A stretch of 14,349 nucleotides of DNA. Origin: GCA-2699445 sp032127075. GTDB taxonomy: Bacteria > Actinomycetota > Actinomycetes > S36-B12 > GCA-2699445. Shown one piece after another: positions 8,739 through 14,349 of the stretch (position 1 is the stretch's first letter; every line of letters starts with the position of its first letter). Both the position numbers and the translations under genes were made by a program. The stretch is from positions 1 through 14,349 of the forward strand of contig JAQAZZ010000026.1 in NCBI GenBank assembly GCA_032127075.1, read 5' to 3'. The notes beneath the pieces were generated by a model, which did not search any database, was not told where the DNA came from, and was given only the letters and a program-made list of their open reading frames with translations.

Positions 8739-9839
8739 GTGGGATTGACCATCGGAATCGTAGGACTGCCCAATGTCGGCAAGTCCACCCTGTTCAACGC
8801 GCTGACGAAGAACCCGGACGCCGCGCTGGCTGCCAACTACCCCTTCGCCACCATCGAGCCGAACACAGGTGTGGTCCCGGTGCCGGACGAGCGGCTGCCG
8901 GTGCTCGCGGGGATCTTCTCGTCGGAGCGGACAGTGCCGGCAACGGTCACCTTCGTGGACATCGCCGGGATCGTGCGCGGCGCCAGCGAGGGCCAGGGGT
9001 TGGGCAACAAGTTCCTTTCGCACATCCGCGAGTCGGACGCCATCTGCCAGGTGCTGCGGGCCTTCACCGACCCCGACGTGGTGCATGTGGAAGGTGAGGT
9101 GTCCCCGGCCGACGACATGGACACCATCAACACCGAACTGATCCTGGCCGACCTGCAGACGTTGGACAAAGCCATCCCGCGCCTGGAGAAAGAGGCCCGC
9201 AACGACAAGTCCCGCGCACCGGTGCTCGCGGCCGCCACGCAGGCGCGCGAGGTGCTGGATTCGGGTCGGACGGTCTTCGCGGCCAGGTTGGATCCCGAGC
9301 CGCTGCAGGAGTTGTTCCTGCTCACCGCCAAGCCGTTCCTCTACGTGATCAACGCAGACGAGGAGGAGTTGTCGGACTCCGGCTTCCGGGATCGGATGGA
9401 GCAGATGGTCGCTCCCGCGGAGGCGGTGTTCCTCGACGCCAAGATCGAATCCGAACTGGCGGAACTGCCCGACGACGAGGCCATGGAACTGCTGGAGTCC
9501 GTCGGGCAGACCGAATCCGGCATCCGGGCCTTGGCCCGGGTGGGCTTCGCGACGCTCGGCCTGCAGACCTATCTGACGGCAGGTCCCAAGGAAGCCCGGG
9601 CGTGGACGATCCACCGCGGCGACACCGCCCCCGAGGCAGCGGGAGTCATCCATACCGACTTCCAGAAGGGCTTCATCAAAGCCGAGGTGGTGTCCTTCGA
9701 CGATCTCGTGGCCGCGGGTTCTATGGCGGATGCCCGCGCGGCGGGCCGGGTGCGGATGGAGGGCAAGGACTACGTGATGGCCGACGGCGACGTGGTCGAA
9801 TTCCGCAGTGGCCTCGCCGCCGCCGGCAAGCGCCAGTAG
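8739..9839 (+). CDS. ychF: Ribosome-binding ATPase YchF (Obg-like)
   Basis: A universally conserved Obg-family P-loop protein that prefers ATP, binds ribosomes and is linked to stress responses; cytosolic. The 366 residues show the P-loop GLPNVGKST (9-17), the switch region YPFATIEPN (34-42) and the Walker B/G3 DIAGIVRGAS. There is an NADE in place of the GTPase NKxD specificity motif, which fits ATP preference. A helical hairpin lies in the middle. The C-terminal TGS-like domain has TAGPKEARAWTI, HTDFQKGFIKAEV and a DGDVVEFRS end. The start is GTG 8739, giving the standard family N-terminus GLTIGIVGLP. The cyclase gene starts 4 nt after the stop, so the two are probably co-transcribed. Confidence 0.97.
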   Translation: MGLTIGIVGLPNVGKSTLFNALTKNPDAALAANYPFATIEPNTGVVPVPDERLPVLAGIFSSERTVPATVTFVDIAGIVRGASEGQGLGNKFLSHIRESDAICQVLRAFTDPDVVHVEGEVSPADDMDTINTELILADLQTLDKAIPRLEKEARNDKSRAPVLAAATQAREVLDSGRTVFAARLDPEPLQELFLLTAKPFLYVINADEEELSDSGFRDRMEQMVAPAEAVFLDAKIESELAELPDDEAMELLESVGQTESGIRALARVGFATLGLQTYLTAGPKEARAWTIHRGDTAPEAAGVIHTDFQKGFIKAEVVSFDDLVAAGSMADARAAGRVRMEGKDYVMADGDVVEFRSGLAAAGKRQ

Positions 9840-9843
9840 TGCG

Positions 9844-10701
9844 GTGGACTATCGGCTGATCGACGTTTCGTGCTGGATGGACGACTTCCAGTTCCCCGGT
9901 GATGCGCCGGTCGAGGTCACGGGGCCGTTCAACTTCGTCGGCGGTTCCAATCCCGAGCACGTCTATCACCTGTCGACACCCACCCAGGCCGGGACCCATG
10001 TCCAGGGACCCCGCTACTTCCTCGCAGACGGCGCCACGATCGACCGGTACCCGCTGGGGGCTTTCGAGGGCGAAGCGGTCCTGGTCGACATCACCGAGCG
10101 GGGTGTGGACACCCAGCTGGACGATCTGCGGGCAGCCGTCGGCGGCAGGAGCCTGTCCGGGCGGATCCTCCTGCTGCGGTCCGGGCACATGGACGAACTC
10201 ATCGCCTCGGGCGCCGGCCTGGATCCCGCTACACGGCCCGGGCTGTCCCTGGCCGCCGCCCGGTGGCTCGCGGACCATTCCGGCGTGCGCATGGTTGCCA
10301 TCGATTCGGTGGGCGTCGAGTCCCGCGTAACTGCGGACTACGACGTGAACGTGGTCCTGTGCGAGGCCGGAATCCTGATACTCGAGGGGCTGGTCAACCT
10401 CGCCGCGGTGAACACCGGCCGACTGTGGCTCGAAGCGTTCCCCCTCAAACTACGGGGGGTGGAGGGCACCCCCTGTCGAGCCATCATCAAGGAGTACCCC
10501 GCACCGGGGGAGGTCCGGGCAGGCCCACCGGAACAGGCCCAGGAGGGGCCGATCGCTGACCCCCGGTGGCTGGGTCCGGGCGGGGAGCGGTCCGTTCGTG
10601 CCCCGGTTCGCGTGGACGCACCGGTTCAGTCCGGTTCGGACTCCAACTCCGCGCGGGCCGTCGCCAGTTCCGCTCGGTCTTCATCGCTGAGAGTCGGATA
10701 G
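9844..10701 (+). CDS. Cyclase-family (kynurenine formamidase-like) protein, degenerate metal site and extended C-terminus
   Basis: The fold family includes metal-dependent hydrolases such as bacterial kynurenine formamidase. GTG 9844 lies 4 nt after the ychF stop, with no clear ribosome-binding site, so coupling to ychF is likely. Residues 1-218 match the family: LIDVSCWMDD, the LSTPTQAGTHVQGPRYF block, ILLLRSGH, LAAARWLADHSGVRMVAIDS, GILILEGLVNLAAV and FPLKLRGVEGTPCRAIIKEY. The usual HxGTHxDxPxH metal motif reads Q48-A-G-T-H52-V-Q54-G-P-R-Y58, so three of four ligand positions are replaced. Activity is therefore doubtful or different. After about residue 222 the frame continues for about 60 low-complexity codons that are antisense to another remnant at the end. 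This tail looks like read-through after loss of the original stop. Confidence 0.75.
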   Translation: MDYRLIDVSCWMDDFQFPGDAPVEVTGPFNFVGGSNPEHVYHLSTPTQAGTHVQGPRYFLADGATIDRYPLGAFEGEAVLVDITERGVDTQLDDLRAAVGGRSLSGRILLLRSGHMDELIASGAGLDPATRPGLSLAAARWLADHSGVRMVAIDSVGVESRVTADYDVNVVLCEAGILILEGLVNLAAVNTGRLWLEAFPLKLRGVEGTPCRAIIKEYPAPGEVRAGPPEQAQEGPIADPRWLGPGGERSVRAPVRVDAPVQSGSDSNSARAVASSARSSSLRVG

Positions 10702-10754
10702 CTGAGATCCAGCGAACCGATCGTGGTTGTGATGATGTCGGGAACGGCCCGCCT
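10626..10754 (-). pseudogene. Remnant of the C-terminus of a PPK2-type polyphosphate kinase
   Basis: The minus frame ending at 10626 gives RRAVPDIITTTIGSLDLSYP followed by TLSDEDRAELATARAELESE and two more residues before the stop. This resembles the end of actinobacterial PPK2 proteins, which typically read RAVVA....T.I.SLDLKYP.V..E.R..L..A...LE.E. The resemblance is from memory of the family, not a search. Upstream of 10754 the same frame is not PPK2-like, and no PPK2 Walker motifs are seen nearby. Only about 42 codons survive, and the 3' half overlaps the cyclase read-through tail on the other strand. It is probably a deletion remnant. A short real protein is possible but less likely. Confidence 0.5.
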
Positions 10755-10854
10755 AGAGGGGCTGCTGCGCCTCGGCCAGTTCAACCTTGTTGTCTGCCGG
10801 CATCTTCTCCGCCGCGGCCTTGCGCTGCTTCTTCGGTGCTTTGGGCCCCGGCGC
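10753..10854 (-). pseudogene. Short coding-biased frame of unknown origin next to PPK2 remnant
   Basis: The minus frame ending in TAG at 10753 reads APGPKAPKKQRKAAAEKMPA followed by DNKVELAEAQQPL. Third codon positions are mostly G or C over about 28 codons, as in real coding DNA here. No good start codon or ribosome-binding site precedes it, except an internal ATG close to GGAG. MPADNK faintly recalls the PADxK segment of PPK2, which in that family lies shortly before the part kept at 10626-10754, but spacing and frame do not fit without an insertion. Function unknown. Confidence 0.25.
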
Positions 10855-10899
10855 ACCGCAACCGTCCAGTAACGATTCGGAATCCGGTCGCTCGCATCG

Positions 10900-10928
10900 T
10901 GGAGGGAGGCCCGGCCCCGCGCTAGGCT
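10900..10928 (+). promoter_or_regulatory. Candidate promoter of the ABC importer operon
   Basis: TAGGCT (10923-10928), the -10 hexamer also used by the fumarase and xseA genes, lies 17 bp after TGGAGG (10900-10905), a 3-of-6 match to TTGACA. Transcription from here would give a leader of about 86 nt before the binding-protein gene, unlike the leaderless genes upstream. Confidence 0.3.
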
Positions 10929-10945
10929 CGCGACTATTCGGGAAC

Positions 10946-10958
10946 GTGGCGTAGCCAC
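10946..10958. promoter_or_regulatory. Interrupted palindrome GTGGC-GTA-GCCAC, operator candidate
   Basis: Two perfect 5-bp arms lie around a 3-bp centre, within the predicted 5' leader about 63 bp before the binding-protein start. It could be a repressor site or a small RNA hairpin. The arms are short, so this is tentative. Confidence 0.25.
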
Positions 10959-11020
10959 ATCCGTGGACGACGGGCAGTCCGGATATCACCGGTGCCGCAA
11001 CACGCAAAGAAGGGACGTCC

Positions 11021-12658
11021 ATGAATCTGAGGAGAAGCGGACTCGCGATGGGGGCGGTGCTCATCAGCGGCGCCATGGCCCTGTCGGCGTGCAGCTCAGG
11101 CGGCGACGAAGGCGGCGGCGATGCGGGTGGCACCGGCGGCACGTTCTCGATGGCCATCGAGAAGCCGCAGGCCATGACACCATCCAACTGCTACGACCTG
11201 TACTGCGCACAGGTCAACCGCGTGCTGTTCACCGGCCTGTTCACTTTTGAAGAGGACGAGTCCGGCGCCATGATCCCGGTTGAGACCGAGCTCACGAACT
11301 CGGTGTCCACCGACGACGACGGCAAGACCTGGAAGGTCGAAATCAACCCCGGGTTCAACTTCACCAACGGTGAGGAACTCACGGCGCAGACCTTCGTCGA
11401 CACCTTCAACTACGCCGCGGATGCCGACAACGGCCAGCAGCTCGGCTTCGTGCTCGGGCCGGATCAGTTGAACATCGTCGGCTATTCGGATGTGGAGTCG
11501 GGCAAGGCCAAAGAGATGAAGGGGCTGAAGGCCGACAGCGACACGGTGCTGTCGATCGAGCTGGAGACCCCCATGTCGGAGTCGCTGTTCAAGAACTTCA
11601 TCGCCGGCCCGCAGATCCTCCCGATGCCGAGCGTGGCGTTCGACGACGCCGACGCCTACGAGAAAGAGCCGATCGGCAACGGCCCGTACAAGCTCACCGG
11701 GGCGTGGAACAACCAGGGCATGACGGTGGTCAAGAACGCCGACTACCCGGGTGCTGCGGGCAACGCGGATCAGATCGACTTCAAGATCTACGCCGACGAC
11801 AACGCGTACTGGGCCGACCTGCAGGCCAATCAGCTCGACGTGACGAACAACCTGCCAACCAACGCCCTCGGCACGGCGGAGCAGGTGCTGGGCGACCGGT
11901 TCATCAACATCCCCGGCTCCCTGCAGTACTCGTTCTACGGCTTCCCTGCCAACGATCCGACTTTCGATGAGAAGGACGTGCGCATCGGTATCGCCAAGTC
12001 GATCAACTGGGATGAGATCAACGAGAAGCTGTACTACGGGACGCGGGAGCGGGCCACCAGCTTCGCACCGAGCACCATCGCCGGCGGCGGCACCGACATC
12101 TGCGGTGACAGTTGCCTGTTCGAACCGGATGCTGCCAAGAAGCTGATCGAAGATGCCGGCGGCGTTCCCGGCGGCACGGTGCGCATCCCGCAGCTGGCGA
12201 ACGATACCGGCGACGTGGAGAAGGCCATCTGCAACCAGATCCAGACCAACACCGGCGTGACCTGCGTGCCGGAGATCTTCAAGGACTTCGGTGAACTCCT
12301 CGACGCCACCCAGGAAGGCAAGGCGCCGAAGGGGACGCTCGTGGGATCGGGGTGGATCGCGGACAATCCGACGATCCAGAACATGATCGCGTTCTTCTTC
12401 TCCAGCAACAGCCCGGGCAACGTCTCGCAGTACAAGAGCGAGGACTTCGACAGGCTCCTGCAGGAGGGCAACGCGTCCCTCGACGACGATGAGCAGATCG
12501 CCAAGTGGCAGGAGGCCGAGGAAGTCCTGTACAACGACTTCCCCGCATGGGCCTACCAGTGGCGGAACAACGTGGGCGGCTACTCGACCAACGTGTCGAA
12601 CGTCACCATCTCGCCCGACGGGTTCATCGACCTGCCGGCGGTGACCGTCAACGCCTGA
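11021..12658 (+). CDS. ABC importer substrate-binding lipoprotein, peptide/nickel family (SBP_bac_5)
   Basis: Extracytoplasmic receptor of an oligopeptide/dipeptide-type ABC importer, held on the outer face of the membrane by a lipid. The 545 residues start with a lipoprotein signal peptide. RR at 4-5 and a hydrophobic stretch lead to the lipobox LSAC, with Cys24 as the lipidated residue, followed by a Gly/Asp/Ser linker. The mature part has family features: DDGKTWKVEINPGFNFTNGE (typical W...L..G..F.nG), TAQTFVDTFNYAAD, an NGPYKLTGAW motif and a C-terminal NDFPAWAYQW. AAGGGA lies 5 nt before the ATG. The DppB-like and DppC-like permease genes follow. Four cysteines in the mature chain could form disulfides. 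The ligand cannot be read from sequence; peptide is the default guess. Confidence 0.93.
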   Translation: MNLRRSGLAMGAVLISGAMALSACSSGGDEGGGDAGGTGGTFSMAIEKPQAMTPSNCYDLYCAQVNRVLFTGLFTFEEDESGAMIPVETELTNSVSTDDDGKTWKVEINPGFNFTNGEELTAQTFVDTFNYAADADNGQQLGFVLGPDQLNIVGYSDVESGKAKEMKGLKADSDTVLSIELETPMSESLFKNFIAGPQILPMPSVAFDDADAYEKEPIGNGPYKLTGAWNNQGMTVVKNADYPGAAGNADQIDFKIYADDNAYWADLQANQLDVTNNLPTNALGTAEQVLGDRFINIPGSLQYSFYGFPANDPTFDEKDVRIGIAKSINWDEINEKLYYGTRERATSFAPSTIAGGGTDICGDSCLFEPDAAKKLIEDAGGVPGGTVRIPQLANDTGDVEKAICNQIQTNTGVTCVPEIFKDFGELLDATQEGKAPKGTLVGSGWIADNPTIQNMIAFFFSSNSPGNVSQYKSEDFDRLLQEGNASLDDDEQIAKWQEAEEVLYNDFPAWAYQWRNNVGGYSTNVSNVTISPDGFIDLPAVTVNA

Positions 12659-12670
12659 TCCGGGCACGAT

Positions 12671-12682
12671 CCACCTCGGTGG
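12671..12682. repeat. 12-bp element CCACCTCGGTGG, copy 1
   Basis: A 12-bp sequence with self-complementary ends, 12 nt after the binding-protein stop. Its exact reverse complement recurs at 12788-12799. It could be a regulator site, or one half of an RNA pairing that brackets the hairpin between the genes. Confidence 0.5.
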
Positions 12683-12692
12683 ACCGGACTAG

Positions 12693-12724
12693 CAGTGGGG
12701 GCGTCCTTCGGGGCGCCCCCACTG
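12693..12724 (+). terminator. Long UUCG-capped hairpin between binding protein and permease genes
   Basis: Arms 12693-12706 and 12711-12724 pair over 14 bp. Thirteen pairs are Watson-Crick and one is a G-T wobble. The loop is TTCG closed by C-G, an unusually stable tetraloop. It starts 35 nt after the binding-protein stop and is not followed by a T tract. It is most likely a partial terminator or an mRNA 3' stabiliser that makes binding protein exceed permease. Confidence 0.8.
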
Positions 12725-12776
12725 GCGTGTTCCTCGCCGGAAAGTCCGATTCCGCGTGTTCCCTGCCACGAATCGC

Positions 12777-12782
12777 TACTCT
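12777..12782 (+). promoter_or_regulatory. Possible internal -10 element before the permease genes
   Basis: TACTCT matches TANNNT and lies 51 nt before the permease start. The second copy of the 12-bp element begins 5 bp downstream, where a repressor would block initiation. No -35 is clear, so this is tentative. Confidence 0.25.
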
Positions 12783-12787
12783 GCTGA

Positions 12788-12799
12788 CCACCGAGGTGG
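12788..12799. repeat. 12-bp element CCACCGAGGTGG, inverted copy 2
   Basis: Exact reverse complement of 12671-12682, found 34 nt before the permease start codon. The two copies flank the UUCG hairpin symmetrically within 130 bp. Confidence 0.5.
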
Positions 12800-12833
12800 G
12801 CGTTTGCCGCTTCCGGCGGGAATGAGGTGACAC

Positions 12834-13757
12834 ATGGGGCGCTATGTGGTCCGCCGGCTGCTGCAGCTGATCCCGGTCTTCTTCGGCGCGACCTTCATCA
12901 TCTACTTCCTGATGAACGCCCTGGGGGATCCGCTCAACACGCTGTCGCCGCAGCAACGGCAGAACCCCGCCTACATGGCCTATCTCACCCAAGAGTTCAA
13001 CCTCGACGACCCGTTCATCCTGCAGTACCTGAAGTACATGGCTGGGGTGTTCACCGGAAACTTCGGCACCACTTTCACCGGCGAATCGGTCGGTGAGATC
13101 GTGACTACCCGGTTCCCGGTCACCGCGACCCTGGCGCTCACCGCGGTCGCGATGGAGATCGTTCTCGGGATCTCCATCGGCATCGTGGCCGCGCTGCGGC
13201 GCGGCAAGTTCTTCGACAATGCGTCCCTGGCCCTGGCTCTGGTGTTCATCGCCATCCCCGTGTTCGTGTTGGCGTTCACGTTGCAGTGGCTGTTCGGGGT
13301 GAAACTTGGTTGGATCGCGCCCACCGGAGTGTCACAGGGCTGGCCCACCAGCTACATCGTGCCGGCGTTTGTGCTGGCCGCGGGTTCGCTGGCGTACGTG
13401 CTGCGGTTGACGCGCCAGAGCCTGCTGGAGACCTTCGGGGCCGACTTCATGCGCACCGCCAAGGCAAAGGGACTCCCGTCATGGACGATCCTGCGCAAAT
13501 ACGGACTGCGCAACTCGCTGATCCCCGTGGTCACGTTCCTCGGCATCGAGGTTGGGACCCTGATGGGCGGGGCGGTGGTGACCGAAGGCATCTTCAACAT
13601 CCCCGGCATCGGCCAGGCGCTCTACACCTCCATCGTGCGCCAGGAGGCTGTGGTGGTGGTCGGCATCACCACGCTGTTGATCATCGTCTACATGCTCAGC
13701 AGCCTGCTGGTGGACATCCTCTACGCCGTGCTCGACCCGAGGATCCGCTATGAGTGA
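12834..13757 (+). CDS. ABC importer permease, DppB/OppB type
   Basis: First transmembrane subunit of the peptide-type importer. The 307 residues begin with the family N-terminus (YVVRRLLQLIPVFFGATFIIYF, about 4-25, first helix). A periplasmic region follows that includes FNLDDPFILQYLKYMAGVFTG. Five further helices lie at about 97-120, 132-155, 173-192, 232-250 and 276-298. The EAA coupling loop is at about 203-235 (DFMRTAKAKGLPSWTILRKY, then NSLIPVV), and the chain ends with the typical YAVLDPRIRYE. GAGGTG ends 4 nt before the ATG as Shine-Dalgarno. The stop overlaps the next gene's start by 8 bp (ATGAGTGA), so the two permeases are translationally coupled in an equal ratio. Confidence 0.96.
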   Translation: MGRYVVRRLLQLIPVFFGATFIIYFLMNALGDPLNTLSPQQRQNPAYMAYLTQEFNLDDPFILQYLKYMAGVFTGNFGTTFTGESVGEIVTTRFPVTATLALTAVAMEIVLGISIGIVAALRRGKFFDNASLALALVFIAIPVFVLAFTLQWLFGVKLGWIAPTGVSQGWPTSYIVPAFVLAAGSLAYVLRLTRQSLLETFGADFMRTAKAKGLPSWTILRKYGLRNSLIPVVTFLGIEVGTLMGGAVVTEGIFNIPGIGQALYTSIVRQEAVVVVGITTLLIIVYMLSSLLVDILYAVLDPRIRYE

Positions 13758-14349
13758 CATCGAACTCGACAGTCAGATCTCGGTCGAGGAGGACACCGCC
13801 CAGTCGCGCACGTTGGCGCAGGACGCCTGGTACGACCTGCGGCGCAGTTGGATCTTCTGGATCAGCGCGGTGCTCCTGGTCGGGGTCCTCTTCATGGTGC
13901 TGTTCCCCGGGCTCATCGCCAGTGAGGAGGCGACGTCGTCGTTGACCGGCGGCTGCCAGCTCGCCAACTCCAAGCAGCCACCCAGCTCCGAGTACAAGCT
14001 GGGCACCGACCAGCAGGGCTGCGACGTCTACGCCTTGAGCGTGTTCGGCGCCCGCCCCAGCGTCGCGGTGGGCGTCATCTCGGCGATCACCACCACAGTG
14101 CTCGGCGCGGTACTCGGCACCCTGGCAGGCTTCTTCGGCGGCAAGACCGACGCGGTCATATCCCGATCGCTCGACATCTTCCTCGGCGTCCCCTACATCC
14201 TGGGCGCCATCGTCTTGCTGTCGGCGGTGGACCTGCCCGGCATCTGGGGCGTCGTGCTGGCCCTGACACTGCTCAGTTGGCCGGTCGCCGCCCGCATGGT
14301 GCGCGCGAAGACGATCGAGGCGAAGGGGCAGGACTACACGTTGGCGGCG
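13750..14349 (+). CDS. ABC importer permease, DppC/OppC type (3' end outside window)
   Basis: Second transmembrane subunit. Only the first 200 residues are present and the frame is open to the window end. A charged cytoplasmic N-terminus (1-31) precedes helix 1 (about 34-57). An external loop (58-100) follows, with Cys69 and Cys91 and the motif LGTDQQGCDVYALSVFGARPS, which is the family's LGTDxxGRD with Cys for Arg. Three more helices lie at about 104-128, 142-160 and 164-181. The EAA loop begins at RAKTIEAKGQDYTLAA (185-200). The ATP-binding subunits are expected downstream. The start is set by the 8-bp overlap with the DppB-like gene. Confidence 0.95.
   Translation, partial: MSDIELDSQISVEEDTAQSRTLAQDAWYDLRRSWIFWISAVLLVGVLFMVLFPGLIASEEATSSLTGGCQLANSKQPPSSEYKLGTDQQGCDVYALSVFGARPSVAVGVISAITTTVLGAVLGTLAGFFGGKTDAVISRSLDIFLGVPYILGAIVLLSAVDLPGIWGVVLALTLLSWPVAARMVRAKTIEAKGQDYTLAA

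Larger units (their letters stand above)
10702..11020. other. Non-coding or eroded interval upstream of the ABC importer
   Basis: About 320 bp with no intact gene. The left part covers the PPK2-like remnant and a short coding-biased minus frame (10753-10854). The right part (about 10900-11020) holds a possible promoter, a small interrupted palindrome and the Shine-Dalgarno of the substrate-binding protein gene. Longer frames through it on either strand have coding-unlike composition. Confidence 0.6.

Noticed and set aside
10963..11250. Plus-strand frame starting before the binding-protein gene
   Set aside because: It runs out of frame through the signal peptide region of a well-supported gene and is Arg/Gly-rich without features.
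11096..12667. Long open frame of over 500 codons on the minus strand across the binding-protein gene
   Set aside because: It is antisense to a clear SBP_bac_5 lipoprotein gene. Its product is Val/Arg/His/Gly-rich with no family features, as expected when high-GC3 coding DNA is read on the other strand.
12505..12825. Plus-strand frame spanning the binding-protein 3' end and the intergenic hairpin
   Set aside because: It is out of frame with the receptor gene, reads through the terminator hairpin and has no family similarity.

Overview
The window is high-GC chromosomal DNA from an actinobacterium. The evidence is GC-rich codon usage, frequent GTG starts, actinobacteria-typical families (DUF1707, DUF4245, DUF6542) and a gene order (fumarase, DUF4245, xseB-xseA, ispH, DUF6542, ychF) that resembles the mycobacterial fum-glpX-xseBA-lytB2-ychF neighbourhood as I recall it. 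Genus cannot be decided from the sequence. I see no insertion sequence, CRISPR array, tRNA or rRNA, and no convincing new multi-gene system.

Region 1 (1-9839) is a housekeeping block. It holds the 3' end of a PiT phosphate transporter gene, a class I Fe-S fumarase (minus), a soluble DUF1707/LiaF-like protein (plus), a DUF4245 membrane-anchored protein (plus), exonuclease VII subunits xseA and xseB (minus), ispH (plus), a DUF6542 membrane protein (minus), rmuC (minus) and ychF (plus). Most neighbours are divergent or convergent. Eight first genes of transcription units share one design: a -10 hexamer (TANNNT in seven cases) ends 6 or 7 nt before an ATG or GTG and no ribosome-binding site lies between. 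This predicts leaderless mRNAs, and it fixes the starts of fumarase, DUF6542 and ychF. Convergent pairs are separated by strong inverted repeats or overlap tail to tail.

Region 2 (9844-11020) looks eroded. A cyclase-family gene follows ychF by 4 nt. Its metal-binding motif is degenerate, and its reading frame runs about 60 codons past the natural family end into sequence antisense to a remnant that resembles the C-terminus of a PPK2-type polyphosphate kinase. A second short coding-like stretch lies next to that remnant, then a regulatory region.

Region 3 (11021-14349) is the start of an oligopeptide/dipeptide-type ABC importer operon. It encodes a lipoprotein substrate-binding protein, a DppB/OppB-like permease and a DppC/OppC-like permease cut by the window end. 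Unlike the housekeeping genes, the first two have Shine-Dalgarno leaders. A long hairpin with a UUCG loop and two inverted copies of a 12-bp element lie between the binding protein and the permeases. They probably set a higher level for the binding protein than for the membrane subunits.
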